From the NCBI GenBank assembly GCA_015152525.1, contig SUTU01000002.1, positions 62,001 to 126,000 of the forward strand: a stretch of 64,000 nt of DNA, read 5' to 3'. The DNA comes from Cyanobacteria bacterium SIG28 (GTDB lineage Bacteria; Cyanobacteriota; Vampirovibrionia; Gastranaerophilales; Gastranaerophilaceae). Shown piece after piece: positions 1 to 8,608 of this stretch; within the stretch, counting starts at the first letter, position 1, and each line of letters starts with the position of its first letter. The position numbers and the translations under genes are program-made. The notes under the pieces are model-generated. The model was not told the DNA's origin, ran no database searches, and saw nothing but the letters and a program-made list of their open reading frames with translations.

Positions 1-223
1 GGTTAATGGTCCTCCTTTGCTTATAGCAGATGAACCGACCGGAAATTTGGATCCAAAAAATTCACTTGAAGTAATGCAGATATTAGAACAAATTAATCAA
101 AGAGGAATTACGGTAATTGTATCAACCCATGATTTTACTTTGGTTGATAGATTCAGAAAAAGAGTTTTAACTCTTGAAGACGGTGAAATAATTAAAGATA
201 TTCAGGCAGGTACCTATGGATAA
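1..223 (+). CDS. ftsE: Cell-division ABC ATPase FtsE, C-terminal fragment
   Basis: This is the 3' end of a gene cut by the window edge; the frame is open from base 2. The visible peptide has the Walker B and D-loop stretch (LLIADEPTGNLD) followed by the H-loop histidine in VSTHD, which is the typical FtsE/LolD-like ABC ATPase ending. FtsE binds FtsX at the inner face of the membrane and couples ATP hydrolysis to activation of peptidoglycan hydrolases at the septum. The last codons overlap the ftsX start by 8 bases, so the two are translationally coupled. The identity as FtsE rather than another small ABC ATPase rests mainly on the following ftsX. Confidence 0.9.
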   Translation, partial: VNGPPLLIADEPTGNLDPKNSLEVMQILEQINQRGITVIVSTHDFTLVDRFRKRVLTLEDGEIIKDIQAGTYG

Positions 224-1124
224 TAGTAGGCAACAATTGAAGAAAACTGTAAAAAAGCACATCCCAAAGGATTGGCTTTGTGAGTTGCGTATTGCTTACA
301 GAATCATAAAAGAAGCCGTGAATGATATTAAAAGAACCGGTGTTATTAATCTTGTTATAATTACTACAATGGCTGCAATTTTAACTCTATTTGGAGTTTT
401 ATTTAGGTTTACATTGTCTTTGTCTACTTTTGCAAATGAATTGGGTAATGTACTTGAGATATCAGTTTACTTAAAATCCAATGCTCAAACATCTGTTATT
501 AAAGACAGAGTTCATGATATTAAACATGTAAAAAATGTTAAACTTATTACAAAGGAAGAGTCTTGGAGTGGTATGAAACAAGAATTAGGCTTACAAGATG
601 TCGCAAATCCGTTGCCTGATACTTTAAGGGTTAAAGTTGATAAACCTGATAACATTCCGGCAGTATTTAATCAAATTAAAAACATATCCGGTGTTGAAGA
701 TATGGGATATGCAAAAGAATTAGCTAAAAAAGTTCAGTTTTTAACGAATGTTGTAAATACTACAATGGTATTTGTAATAATTATTTCAGCTGCTTTAACA
801 ATAACAATTATAAACAATACAATACAATTGGTAATACAATCACGCAAAGATGAAATCGAGATTATGCGTTTGATGGGAGTTTCAAATTGGTATATAAAAA
901 CACCATTGGTTATGCAAGGTGCTTTTTATGGTTTTGTATCTTCAATCATAGCAGTATTGCCATTGAGTTGGGTTCAAGACTTGCTTATGAATATTCATAA
1001 ATTTTTCTTGATACCATCTCCAGCGTATGCACAGAATATAGTTATAGTTTCATTATTGCTAATAGGTACCGCATTTGGTGCCGGCGGAAGCTTTTTGTCA
1101 ATAAAGAAACATTTACAAGTCTAG
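216..1124 (+). CDS. ftsX: Cell-division membrane protein FtsX
   Basis: This 302-residue protein has the FtsX layout: a cytoplasmic N-terminus, TM1 at about residues 45-67, a large extracellular loop (about 70-170), then three further membrane segments in the C-terminal half. The conserved FtsX/MacB-like stretch (KDEIEIMRLMG) lies at about residue 210. The partner of FtsE, it transmits ATPase-driven movement to periplasmic cell-wall hydrolases. The ATG overlaps the end of ftsE. A gap of only 18 bases to the HDOD gene suggests one transcript continuing downstream. Confidence 0.93.
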   Translation: MDNSRQQLKKTVKKHIPKDWLCELRIAYRIIKEAVNDIKRTGVINLVIITTMAAILTLFGVLFRFTLSLSTFANELGNVLEISVYLKSNAQTSVIKDRVHDIKHVKNVKLITKEESWSGMKQELGLQDVANPLPDTLRVKVDKPDNIPAVFNQIKNISGVEDMGYAKELAKKVQFLTNVVNTTMVFVIIISAALTITIINNTIQLVIQSRKDEIEIMRLMGVSNWYIKTPLVMQGAFYGFVSSIIAVLPLSWVQDLLMNIHKFFLIPSPAYAQNIVIVSLLLIGTAFGAGGSFLSIKKHLQV

Positions 1125-1142
1125 TATTAACGAGGTAATAAA

Positions 1143-1940
1143 ATGGATAAGACAATTGAGTTGGTAAATAGTATAAAAGACATTCAGGCCATGCCAAGTG
1201 TAATAGTAAAGGTTTTGAACGTCATGAAAAAGCCTACTGTAAGTATGAAAGAGTTAGGCGATATTGTTGTTTATGACCAATCTTTGACGATAAAAATATT
1301 AGCACTTGTAAATTCTGCTTATTATGGTTTTTCACAACAAATAAGCTCGATAAGTATTGCATTGTCATTGTTAGGAATGGTAAAAGTAAAAAATATTATT
1401 GTAGCGGTTGCAATGAAACCGATGATGTCAAATTCAGGTGATAAAGAGTTGTGGAAACACTCTATGCGAGTTGCTGCAGGTTGTGAATATTTGGCCAAAA
1501 TGACGAAAATTATGGATGCTGACGAAGCTTTTATTATTGGTTTTATTCACGATATTGGTAAGATTGTTTTACATACATCAAATCCAAAACTTTATAATAA
1601 AGTAATAGAATGTACAAAAGATGGTGCTGATATACTTGATGTAGAAAAGAACTATTTTGATTCAGATCACGTAAAAACAGGTTCTTTATTGGCAAAAAGA
1701 TGGCAATTACCTATTTTGCTTGCTAATATTATTTCTTATCACCATAATCCAAGCTTGTCTTCAATACCGGTTCCATGTAATTTGGTATCTGCAGCGGATA
1801 AACTTGTTCAAGATAATTTTAATCCGAATACGTTAGATAAGGATTTCTTTAAAACGCTTGGAATTGATTTGAACGATGTTGAAAGTCTTAGAGAAGTAAT
1901 TCTACAAAAAGCAGATTTGCTAATCTCTGAGTTAACATAG
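1143..1940 (+). CDS. HDOD-domain signalling protein
   Basis: The 265-residue protein is almost entirely an HDOD domain (about residues 8-205), a non-catalytic or weakly catalytic relative of HD phosphohydrolases used in bacterial signal output. An HDIGK motif is visible near residue 137, and the N-terminal part has the typical pattern of MPSVIVKVLNVM followed by SLTIKILALVNSAYYGF. No receiver or GGDEF domain is fused to it. It lies 18 bases after ftsX and 14 bases before a receiver-like protein, so it probably forms a small signalling cassette with that gene. Its partner and target cannot be told from the sequence. Confidence 0.85.
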   Translation: MDKTIELVNSIKDIQAMPSVIVKVLNVMKKPTVSMKELGDIVVYDQSLTIKILALVNSAYYGFSQQISSISIALSLLGMVKVKNIIVAVAMKPMMSNSGDKELWKHSMRVAAGCEYLAKMTKIMDADEAFIIGFIHDIGKIVLHTSNPKLYNKVIECTKDGADILDVEKNYFDSDHVKTGSLLAKRWQLPILLANIISYHHNPSLSSIPVPCNLVSAADKLVQDNFNPNTLDKDFFKTLGIDLNDVESLREVILQKADLLISELT

Positions 1941-1954
1941 ATTTTGGTGATTAT

Positions 1955-3145
1955 ATGACGAAATTTGTTCTTATTTCAGATGATGAGAATTTTTATGAGT
2001 ATATAAGAACAAAGTTGGTTATGCGAAAAAATGATGAGTTGTTTCGGTTTACTTTTGATAAAGTACCACAAATGGCTCATCTTTTAGGTTCTGCGGTTTT
2101 AATAGTTGATAGTGAAACCGGTAAAGAAAAAGTATTTGATTTGATATCGCTTTTTGAAGAAACACCTATAATAGTAACCTCTTTTAACGAAGATTTAGAA
2201 TACAAAGAAAAATGCTATAAATTAGGCGCTGTTGATTATATAACTTTGTTAATATCAGATAATGAGTTTCAAGCTCGTTTAATTCCGGCGATGTCAATTT
2301 CAGCTGTTTTGGAGAAAAAATCTTATTATAAAAAGTTACTGGAGAAAAATAATACTATTTCACGTAATAATGAAGTTTTTTTAGATTATAAACAAATTAT
2401 TGATATAGAGTTGGAAATTATAAACAATTCAAAACAAAGTGCTGTGTTTTTAGCAATCGCACCAAACGATAAAACTAAATTTCTTATTCAACCGGTAGAG
2501 ATTGAGACTATGATACTTTCAACTATTAGAAGAAATGATGTTTTAATGACTTATGCACCAAATAAGTATTTTTTAATATTACATGATATAAATATTGAAT
2601 CTGCCAAAATTCTGTTTGATAAAATCTGTAAGAAAATTAAACAGAAATTATATGCAGGTTTTGTAAGTATAACAAATCAGAAAACTAATCAACTAATAGA
2701 TGAAGCCTTAAATAAATTACACCAAGCAATTAATTCTAATCACTTAAATGAAAATATTGGTCAAGAATTTTTAAATCTGGATGGCGTGCCTGCAACTAAT
2801 TTTAAACAATATAGACAGGATTTTATTAAAAAAATGGAATTAATCATATCACCGGTTTTTTATCAAATACAGCAGAAATATGCTAATAAATTATACGGTG
2901 TAACAATGCAACAACATCTATGTAGTGATTATGGTGTGTTTTATATAAATAATAAAACAACAACCAAAACTTTAAAAATAACTTATCCAGGGTATTCAAA
3001 AATTAATGTTGATATAACAACTCAACAAGGAGCAAATATTATTAACAGGAAACGAATTGCCTTTGAACCAAATGAGTTTGAATCAGGGATTATTGAAGAT
3101 TTGTTAGAACAATTTGTTTCAGACTACAAAAATGAGAGGGAATAA
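1955..3145 (+). CDS. Degenerate receiver / GGDEF-like protein
   Basis: This 396-residue protein starts like a response-regulator receiver (about 1-115): a strand-acidic start (FVLISDDENF), then AVLIVDSE at the position of the phosphoacceptor strand, and a GAVDYI stretch at the usual alpha4 region. The conserved lysine is not obvious. Residues about 150-245 have the spacing of a GGDEF fold (NKYFLILHD in place of GGDEF) but no catalytic motif. The remaining 150 residues are unrecognised. It is probably a non-enzymatic sensor or adaptor working with the adjacent HDOD protein. The domain assignment is inference from pattern and is uncertain. Confidence 0.55.
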   Translation: MTKFVLISDDENFYEYIRTKLVMRKNDELFRFTFDKVPQMAHLLGSAVLIVDSETGKEKVFDLISLFEETPIIVTSFNEDLEYKEKCYKLGAVDYITLLISDNEFQARLIPAMSISAVLEKKSYYKKLLEKNNTISRNNEVFLDYKQIIDIELEIINNSKQSAVFLAIAPNDKTKFLIQPVEIETMILSTIRRNDVLMTYAPNKYFLILHDINIESAKILFDKICKKIKQKLYAGFVSITNQKTNQLIDEALNKLHQAINSNHLNENIGQEFLNLDGVPATNFKQYRQDFIKKMELIISPVFYQIQQKYANKLYGVTMQQHLCSDYGVFYINNKTTTKTLKITYPGYSKINVDITTQQGANIINRKRIAFEPNEFESGIIEDLLEQFVSDYKNERE

Positions 3146-3147
3146 AT

Positions 3148-3690
3148 ATGATACTTAATCAAGAAGACACAGTTTTATTAGTAATTGATATTCAAGAAAA
3201 ACTTATCAATGCAACATTTAATAAAGAAATAATAGAAGCAAAGTCAAAAATATTGGCAAATGTGGCAAATATCTTAAAAATTCCGACTATATTAACAGAA
3301 CAATATCCAAAAGGGTTAGGGAATACTATTCGTGCGATAAAGTCTGCACTTAATGAATATGAAGTTTTTGAAAAAACAGATTTTAATGCCCTAACTGATA
3401 ACAAATTGGTTGAATATTTAGAGAGATTAAAGTGTAAACAAGTTGTTGTAATTGGAATTGAGACACATATTTGTGTACATCAAACAGTAGACGCTTTATT
3501 AAAAAAAGGTTATGAAGTTGCAGTTGTTTTGGATGCTTGTGGTAGCAGAAAAGACTATGAGCATAATTATGCACTTAATTATATGAAAAATAGTGGGGCA
3601 AAAATTAAAACAACTGAAATGGCTGTCTTTGAGCTCTTGAAAACAGCGAAACATCCTAATTTTAAAGAAATCCAAGGGTATGTTAAATAA
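3148..3690 (+). CDS. Isochorismatase-family cysteine hydrolase
   Basis: At 180 residues this has the full isochorismatase/nicotinamidase-like fold. The catalytic triad can be placed at Asp14 (VIDIQ), Lys76 (FEKTDF) and Cys109, which follows the conserved GIETHIC stretch. The family includes nicotinamidases, N-carbamoylsarcosine amidases and YcaC-like hydrolases of unknown substrate; the short form without a metal-binding insertion fits the YcaC-like group best. The start lies 2 bases after the previous stop, with a GAGAGGG ribosome site. A strong hairpin terminator follows at 3803. Confidence 0.8.
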   Translation: MILNQEDTVLLVIDIQEKLINATFNKEIIEAKSKILANVANILKIPTILTEQYPKGLGNTIRAIKSALNEYEVFEKTDFNALTDNKLVEYLERLKCKQVVVIGIETHICVHQTVDALLKKGYEVAVVLDACGSRKDYEHNYALNYMKNSGAKIKTTEMAVFELLKTAKHPNFKEIQGYVK

Positions 3691-3691
3691 C

Positions 3692-3736
3692 GGGTCGGTC
3701 AGGACTACTAAACTCATTTGCCCACTCGAGAATGAC
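3692..3736. repeat. Fragment of dispersed repeat family
   Basis: The segment begins with GTCGGTCAGGACTAC (3694-3708) and ends with GAGAATGAC. The same two words recur, inverted or direct, in the repeat loci near 29.93-30.24 kb and 31.66-31.82 kb (for example GTAGTCTTGACCA at 31791). It looks like a decayed member of that family, placed just after a stop codon. Confidence 0.5.
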
Positions 3737-3802
3737 AATTAGCAGGATTGCTTCAAAAAAAGTTTCGTATGAGGGTGAATCAGAAGCAACAATTAATAAA
3801 AC

Positions 3803-3840
3803 AAACAGAGTCAAAAACTGACTCTGTTTGTTTGTTTTGT
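3803..3840. terminator. Bidirectional Rho-independent terminator
   Basis: A 10-bp perfect stem (AAACAGAGTC / GACTCTGTTT) with a 7-base loop lies between the convergent hydrolase gene and the coiled-coil gene. T-rich sequence follows on the + side, and A-rich sequence precedes it for the opposite direction. Confidence 0.85.
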
Positions 3841-3901
3841 AAATATAGGGGGCAACCGAGATTTAGTTATTTAGAGCTATAAACCAAATCTCTTTACTTT
3901 A

Positions 3902-5698
3902 TTAAGCTTGAGTTTCTTTAGCTTTTGGTCTAAGAAGTAGAGCACTAGCGCCTAAAGCAACTGCTCCGATACCAGCAGCAAGATATTTGTTAACACCACC
4001 GGTTTTCATTTTACTTGCAAGTTCGCCAGCTTTTGTCTTTAAGGCTGCACGTGCTTCATCTAATCTTGAAGTTGCTTGTTTTACAGCATTTTCATCAACA
4101 GCGCCTGAGTTTTTAGCTTTATTAGCATAGTCGCCTTTAATTTTTGCAAAGCGTTTACCAAGTTCAGTTTCATCAACTTTCTTGATAGCTTCTTCTCTGC
4201 TCAAGCCTGCAATAGTTTCAGTTCTTGAAGAACCACCTTTGATTACACCGTTAAATTCACTTTCAAAGTTAGCTCTAGCTGTGTTTAAGCCTTCATGATT
4301 AGCTTTAAAATCAGCAACTTGACCTTTTAAATCTGTAATAACAGAAGATCTTGTTTTATAACCAGCAATTTGTTTTTCAATCTTTTTGAGACCTTCGCTG
4401 TATTCACCTAATTTAGCTTTTCTTGCTTTAAGGATTTTCATAGCTTCTTCTGGATCAGTTGTACCATAAGCCCCATTTAATGTTGCTGGCATACCGGTTC
4501 TGTTGTGAATTGCCTTTTTCAAAGCCATCTCATCTGCTTCGTAACCTATATGGAATTTTGTAGCATCTTTTGCGTGAGGTATTTTAAGAGTATCAGCATT
4601 TGATTCATTTACAACTTTTGAAAAATCATCAGTTGCTGAGAAACCTAATTCTCTTAGCTCAGTACTTGTTAAATTAAGAGTAAAGTCTTTAGCATAAGTG
4701 GATACATTTTTTTGTCCAACTACGGCTGCTCTTGCATTATCAAATATTTCATCAGCATAAGCCATTCTTTTTTCTTTTATTGAATCATTCATTGTATCAA
4801 TAAAGTCTTCTAAGTCAGATACTTTGTATTCAATAGTTGATCTTTTGTGAGGATAATTAGGATCCAAAGCAATGTCGATTGTTTTATAGCGTCTTCCACC
4901 TGTTGGTTTTTCACCTTTTTCCAAAACTCTACCAATACTTTCCCATTCTTCAGGTTTTAATTTTGGATTTTTATGATCTACATCAGGGAATGCTTGTAAA
5001 GCAGTATCAATAGCTCTTTGGTATTCAGCTGTAGGTTTTTTCCCAACATATTTTTGAGCATAAGCATCTTCAATTTTTTCCATTGTTGATCTCTTATATG
5101 TTCTCAATTCTTTATTGATATAATTTGTTAATTCAGTTTCTCTTGCTGTTTGACGAGTTGACAAACCTTCAGGTTTATTTAGCAAAGAATCAACCTTAAT
5201 AACTTCTCTTTCGTAAGCAGCTTTTAATTTATTATATTTAGCCTGTGCTTTTGGTGCATCTTTTGGCTTACCTGACCATACATTATCGAACTTTTGAATT
5301 TCTTCTTTTCCACCACCTACTGTGCGTGTTTTTTCAGCTGTTAATTTAGAAATTTCTTTTTCATATTCGTCAGTAACACCTTGTAGCTTTTTAGCTAATT
5401 CATCATCAGCAGCTAAAACAGGTTTTTTTGCTTCTTCTAAAGCTTGTTCTGCAGCTTTTACTTCATCAGCTTTAGCCTTAACATCTTTCCAAGTTGCAGC
5501 TTCAGGTGCGCCTTCTTTTGTTCTGATATCAAGTTTATCTTTTGCATTAACTTCTGCAATGATATCATCATGTGTCATCTTCTTTTTGAGTAAAAACTCA
5601 TTTGTAGCCCATCCGCCTACAGCACCAGCCGCTGCACCACCTAAAACATAAGGTACTGCTGATGGTCTTTGTTGTTGAACTTGCATTTGATCTGTCAT
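3902..5698 (-). CDS. Large coiled-coil protein with two terminal membrane segments
   Basis: I do not recognise this 598-residue protein. Near the N-terminus a glycine/alanine-rich hydrophobic stretch (about 16-34, VLGGAAAGAVGGWA) resembles a glycine-zipper membrane segment. The last 30 residues hold a second one (LAAGIGAVALGASALLL) followed by positive charges. Between them lie more than 500 residues rich in Lys, Glu and Ala with long heptad-like runs, so the body is probably a long alpha-helical or coiled-coil rod held to the membrane at both ends. A GGAGC ribosome site precedes the ATG. It is a single-gene unit ending at the shared terminator at 3803. A structural or envelope role is only a guess. 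Confidence 0.6.
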   Translation of the reverse strand: MTDQMQVQQQRPSAVPYVLGGAAAGAVGGWATNEFLLKKKMTHDDIIAEVNAKDKLDIRTKEGAPEAATWKDVKAKADEVKAAEQALEEAKKPVLAADDELAKKLQGVTDEYEKEISKLTAEKTRTVGGGKEEIQKFDNVWSGKPKDAPKAQAKYNKLKAAYEREVIKVDSLLNKPEGLSTRQTARETELTNYINKELRTYKRSTMEKIEDAYAQKYVGKKPTAEYQRAIDTALQAFPDVDHKNPKLKPEEWESIGRVLEKGEKPTGGRRYKTIDIALDPNYPHKRSTIEYKVSDLEDFIDTMNDSIKEKRMAYADEIFDNARAAVVGQKNVSTYAKDFTLNLTSTELRELGFSATDDFSKVVNESNADTLKIPHAKDATKFHIGYEADEMALKKAIHNRTGMPATLNGAYGTTDPEEAMKILKARKAKLGEYSEGLKKIEKQIAGYKTRSSVITDLKGQVADFKANHEGLNTARANFESEFNGVIKGGSSRTETIAGLSREEAIKKVDETELGKRFAKIKGDYANKAKNSGAVDENAVKQATSRLDEARAALKTKAGELASKMKTGGVNKYLAAGIGAVALGASALLLRPKAKETQA

Positions 5699-6059
5699 AA
5701 TTAATTGCTCCTATATTTACAACTTACTATTTATATTTCTAAGTAAAATCCCATAAATTTAATTACATCTTTTTCCTTATATATGTAAACACATGAATAA
5801 AATAAAAATTGCCAGTAAAAAAATGTAAAATTTCACATAAAATCTTAAAACCATTATACCACTTGAATTTCAGCCTGCAAATTCGTATTTACAATTCTTA
5901 ACAAAAGAGGTAAAAAAGATTATCTTAGATATAAAAAATATTAAAACCGGTCAATCAAATCTACAGAAAAACTATTTTGTCATTATAAGGCATGTAAAAA
6001 CTTGACGATTTTGGTGTATTAAAATACAACCTGTTAACCTATTATGCTATGATGTACTT
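5699..6059. other. Intergenic region with divergent promoters
   Basis: This 361-base AT-rich gap separates two divergent genes and holds no coding frame I trust. One perfect octamer half-site of the HLR1 type (AATGTAAA at 5822-5829) is seen, but its partner half has three mismatches. An extended -10 box lies at its right end (see 6048). Confidence 0.5.
6045..6053 (+). promoter_or_regulatory. Extended -10 promoter, predicted leaderless
   Basis: TGCTATGAT matches an extended -10 (TGn-TATGAT) and ends 6 bases before the ATG at 6060. No ribosome-binding site lies between, so transcription should start at or next to the start codon. A TTGACG at 6002 with TACAAC at 6025 is a possible alternative promoter. 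Confidence 0.5.
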
Positions 6060-6593
6060 ATGCCGGTTCCAAGAATAAATTTAAGTTCGAAAGAAAAATT
6101 GCCTGAAGTATTGTTTTACAAACGACCGGCAAGTTCTGTTATGAAACCGCCTCAAGATGAATTTGTAGCGTTTTCAACTAAGGGAGACATGAATTATTGT
6201 GAGATGCTTGTACACAAGTCATCAATGCAAAACCGACAAGATTATAGTGGTAAGACTTTGGCAATAGATTTTATTAAGTCAAAAGAAAAGCGTAAAGGAC
6301 TTGGCACTGCAATGCTTGATTTTGCAAAGAATTATAGTAAGAAGAATGGCTGTAATGGTTATCTTGTCTTGAGAGCAGAGAGCTCTATAGATAAGTCCCA
6401 TGTTCCACATATTTTTTATAGAAAACAAGAGTTTACTACTTTGGATAAAAAATTAGACAAAAAGCTGGATATGTTTATTAGAAAAAACAAAGATGCAACA
6501 TCAGACGATTTTGCAACAATGTTGATGTATTATCCTGCACCACAGCAAAAACCAAGCTTTTTAGAACGATTAAAAGAGTTTTTAACTTTTTAG
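6060..6593 (+). CDS. GNAT-type acetyltransferase-like protein
   Basis: In this 177-residue protein, the segment at about 78-105 (KEKRKGLGTAMLDFAKNYSK) fits motif A of GNAT N-acetyltransferases: the R/K-x-x-G-x-G pyrophosphate loop and following helix that hold acetyl-CoA. The preceding strand (TLAIDFIKS) fits beta4. The N-terminus (PRINLSSKEKL) loosely resembles the short leader of other unknown proteins in this window. The C-terminal 40 residues are rich in lysine and not part of the fold. The substrate is unknown. No ribosome site is visible; see the leaderless promoter at 6045. Confidence 0.6.
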   Translation: MPVPRINLSSKEKLPEVLFYKRPASSVMKPPQDEFVAFSTKGDMNYCEMLVHKSSMQNRQDYSGKTLAIDFIKSKEKRKGLGTAMLDFAKNYSKKNGCNGYLVLRAESSIDKSHVPHIFYRKQEFTTLDKKLDKKLDMFIRKNKDATSDDFATMLMYYPAPQQKPSFLERLKEFLTF

Positions 6594-6642
6594 TAAAAAG
6601 AAAAGAATTTTGTTGGTTTTCATCCAAGCTATAAACTAGCTA

Positions 6643-7350
6643 TTAATTTAGAGTTGCTATTATATCAAACCAATAGTTAAATATAGGATAATGATTTCTA
6701 TCAATACTTCGCATCAAAGTTTTAATTTCGTCATATGTTAGCCAAAATTTATTTAAGATATTGAAATTATAATTCCGCAGCAAATAGTTTGACTCATTAA
6801 TTATGTTATTTCTTTGATTAATTAATACAAATTTACTATATCCAAGATTTTTCATTTCATTGAGGATTTCTAAATCTTCATCAGCTGATAAATTGATATC
6901 CCTACTTCCGATACATTCTGATTCACAAGAAATATAAACAGGTCGGTATTGTGATTTTGACAACTGTCTTAATAATGTTATATCAGCCCCTTCGATATCG
7001 CATTTAAGGTAGTAAGGACATCCATATTTATCTATTATATTTACTATATTAAGAGGTTTAGTTTGAATAGTTTGAGATTTGTGTACTCTTTCAGCTATCT
7101 CTTTTTTTGAACTGCACCAAGCATCGTTAGTGCTAATATAGAAGTTTACGTCAGTAGTCAAATTACTAATACATCCTTCTATTATCTCAACTGGTGCTTT
7201 AGTATACTTTTCTTTTAAAATTTTAATCATATTAGGATTGGCATCAACACATATAACTTTGTCATACATTTCAAGCAATTTGTCTGTCGTATCGCCCGTA
7301 TATGCGCCAATATCGAATGCTAATAATTCTTTTTGTTTATTTTTCGCCAT
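6643..7350 (-). CDS. FkbM-family methyltransferase
   Basis: The 235-residue protein has a SAM-binding motif I near the N-terminus (LAFDIGAYTGDTTDKLL, about 10-26), an acidic motif II end (VICVDANP), and later the typical FkbM stretch YYLKCDIEGADITLLRQL (about 115-132). FkbM-like enzymes O-methylate sugars, polyketides or peptides. The substrate cannot be read from context, since the gene stands alone between a GNAT gene and tRNA-His. The ATG has a good AAAGGA site 6 bases upstream. Confidence 0.8.
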   Translation of the reverse strand: MAKNKQKELLAFDIGAYTGDTTDKLLEMYDKVICVDANPNMIKILKEKYTKAPVEIIEGCISNLTTDVNFYISTNDAWCSSKKEIAERVHKSQTIQTKPLNIVNIIDKYGCPYYLKCDIEGADITLLRQLSKSQYRPVYISCESECIGSRDINLSADEDLEILNEMKNLGYSKFVLINQRNNIINESNYLLRNYNFNILNKFWLTYDEIKTLMRSIDRNHYPIFNYWFDIIATLN

Positions 7351-7422
7351 AAATCCTTTTATATATGATGTAAGTTGCTTGTTTCTGAAGTTAGTTCTTT
7401 GCTTTTTATCTTATTGGCTCAT

Positions 7423-7444
7423 AAAAAAACACTCTTGCGAGTGC
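7423..7444 (-). terminator. Terminator after tRNA-His
   Basis: On the minus strand CACTC-GCAA-GAGTG is followed by seven T residues, 10 bases past the tRNA-His CCA end. Confidence 0.85.
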
Positions 7445-7453
7445 TTCTTTAAA

Positions 7454-7530
7454 TGGGGCGCCTGATGGGATTCGAACCCATGCATATCGGAACCACAATC
7501 CGAGGTCTTAACCGCTTGACGACAGGCGCC
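7454..7530 (-). tRNA. tRNA-His (anticodon GTG), CCA encoded
   Basis: The full cloverleaf can be drawn: acceptor GCGCCTG/CAGGCGC, D arm, anticodon stem CGGAT-type around loop TTGTGGT (anticodon GTG), T arm with TTCGAAT. The tRNA-His hallmark is present: an extra G at position -1 faces C73, and the CCA end is genomic. A TGTTATACT extended -10 box lies upstream on the minus strand (plus coordinates about 7549-7557). Confidence 0.97.
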
Positions 7531-7576
7531 ATATTTCCGACAAAATCTAGTATAACAAATAAATATTATAAATCAA

Positions 7577-7605
7577 GAGGGCGGTTTGCTTTGCAAACCG
7601 CCCTC
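7577..7605 (-). terminator. Strong hairpin terminator after rpaB
   Basis: A 13-bp perfect stem (GAGGGCGGTTTGC / GCAAACCGCCCTC) with a 3-base loop lies 18 bases after the rpaB stop and before the tRNA-His promoter. It is GC-rich against an AT-rich background. The T-run on the minus side is weak (TTGATTTAT). Confidence 0.75.
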
Positions 7606-7623
7606 TCAAATTCCCTTTTCCTT

Positions 7624-8409
7624 CTAGTTTATACGCTGGAACATATAACCTATTCCGCGAGCTGTTAAGATTAGTTCCGGATTTGTTGGATCTGCTTCCA
7701 ATTTAGAACGTAATCTTGAGATATGAACGTCTACAACCCTTGTATCGATTCTATGATCTGCAGGGTATGACCAAACGTGTTGTAAGATTTCGTTTCTTGA
7801 GTATGCTTGACCTGAATTATTTACTAATAATTCTAATAAGCTAAACTCCATGCCTGTCAATCTAATTCTTTCATTCTTTCTAAATACTTGACGTCTGGCA
7901 GTATCTATTTTTATACAACCTGTAGTTATAACATTTTTACCGCCTTTACCGCTAGGTGCAGCAGAAGTTGCATTTCCAGTCGGAATTAATACATCTTTAG
8001 AAATTGTTCTTCTTAAAACAGCTTTAACTCTTGCTTCTAATTCTTTTGGGCTGAATGGTTTAATTACATAATCATCAGCACCTAATTCAAGTCCGGTAAT
8101 TCTTTCTGAAACATCACCCAGAGCTGTTAATATAATAATAGGTACATCAGACGTACGTCTAATTTCTCTTGTTACACCGTAACCATCCATTTTAGGCATC
8201 ATTACGTCTAAAACAACCAAATCAGGATTAGCTTTGTTGAAAACTTCAACAGCCTCTTCACCGTCTTCAGCTACTACAACATCGTAACCAACCATTTTTA
8301 GACGAGTTTCAAGGATTCTTCTAATACTGGCTTCGTCATCAGCTACTAAAATCTTCTGACGTGTTTCGCCTTCCTCTAACTCTTCCATTAATTCTTCATT
8401 TTCCGCCAT
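7624..8409 (-). CDS. rpaB: OmpR-type response regulator, RpaB-like
   Basis: The receiver domain (about 18-138) carries the acidic pair ADDE, phosphoacceptor Asp68 (VVLDVMMPKMDGYG) and Lys117 (DDYVIKPFSPKELEAR). The winged-helix DNA-binding domain (about 168-258) follows a Gly/Ser-rich linker. The runs ASIRRILETRL, DVPIII-LTALGDV, ERITGLELGADDYV and PFSPKELEAR are characteristic of cyanobacterial RpaB (Ycf27), the essential regulator that binds HLR1 sites and is tuned by the kinase Hik33/NblS. I chose the ATG at 8409 (MAENEEL), which has a GAAGGTGG ribosome site; the longer frame would need a TTG inside that site. No kinase gene is adjacent. Three perfect HLR1 matches occur in this window (14037, 18595, 28665). 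Confidence 0.88.
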   Translation of the reverse strand: MAENEELMEELEEGETRQKILVADDEASIRRILETRLKMVGYDVVVAEDGEEAVEVFNKANPDLVVLDVMMPKMDGYGVTREIRRTSDVPIIILTALGDVSERITGLELGADDYVIKPFSPKELEARVKAVLRRTISKDVLIPTGNATSAAPSGKGGKNVITTGCIKIDTARRQVFRKNERIRLTGMEFSLLELLVNNSGQAYSRNEILQHVWSYPADHRIDTRVVDVHISRLRSKLEADPTNPELILTARGIGYMFQRIN

Positions 8410-8591
8410 ATTACCCACCTTCAAATTATTTACATTTCTTTTTATTTCTTAATAGTTATACATATATCTTAATAGAAGTTAAAGAAATTTGCAAGTGGTA
8501 AAAGTAAATTTGTTTGAGATTGTTTTAAAACTAGTTTAATCCAAAATTTGACTCAAAACAAAGACTAGTAATAGCATTTTAAAAACTCACG

Positions 8592-8600
8592 TGGTATAAT
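8592..8600 (+). promoter_or_regulatory. Extended -10 promoter of TPR gene
   Basis: TGGTATAAT is a perfect extended -10 box ending 8 bases before the ATG at 8609. The GGAGG at 8603-8607 is only one base from the ATG, too close to act as a normal ribosome site, so a leaderless or nearly leaderless transcript is likely. Confidence 0.55.
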
Positions 8601-8608
8601 TTGGAGGT

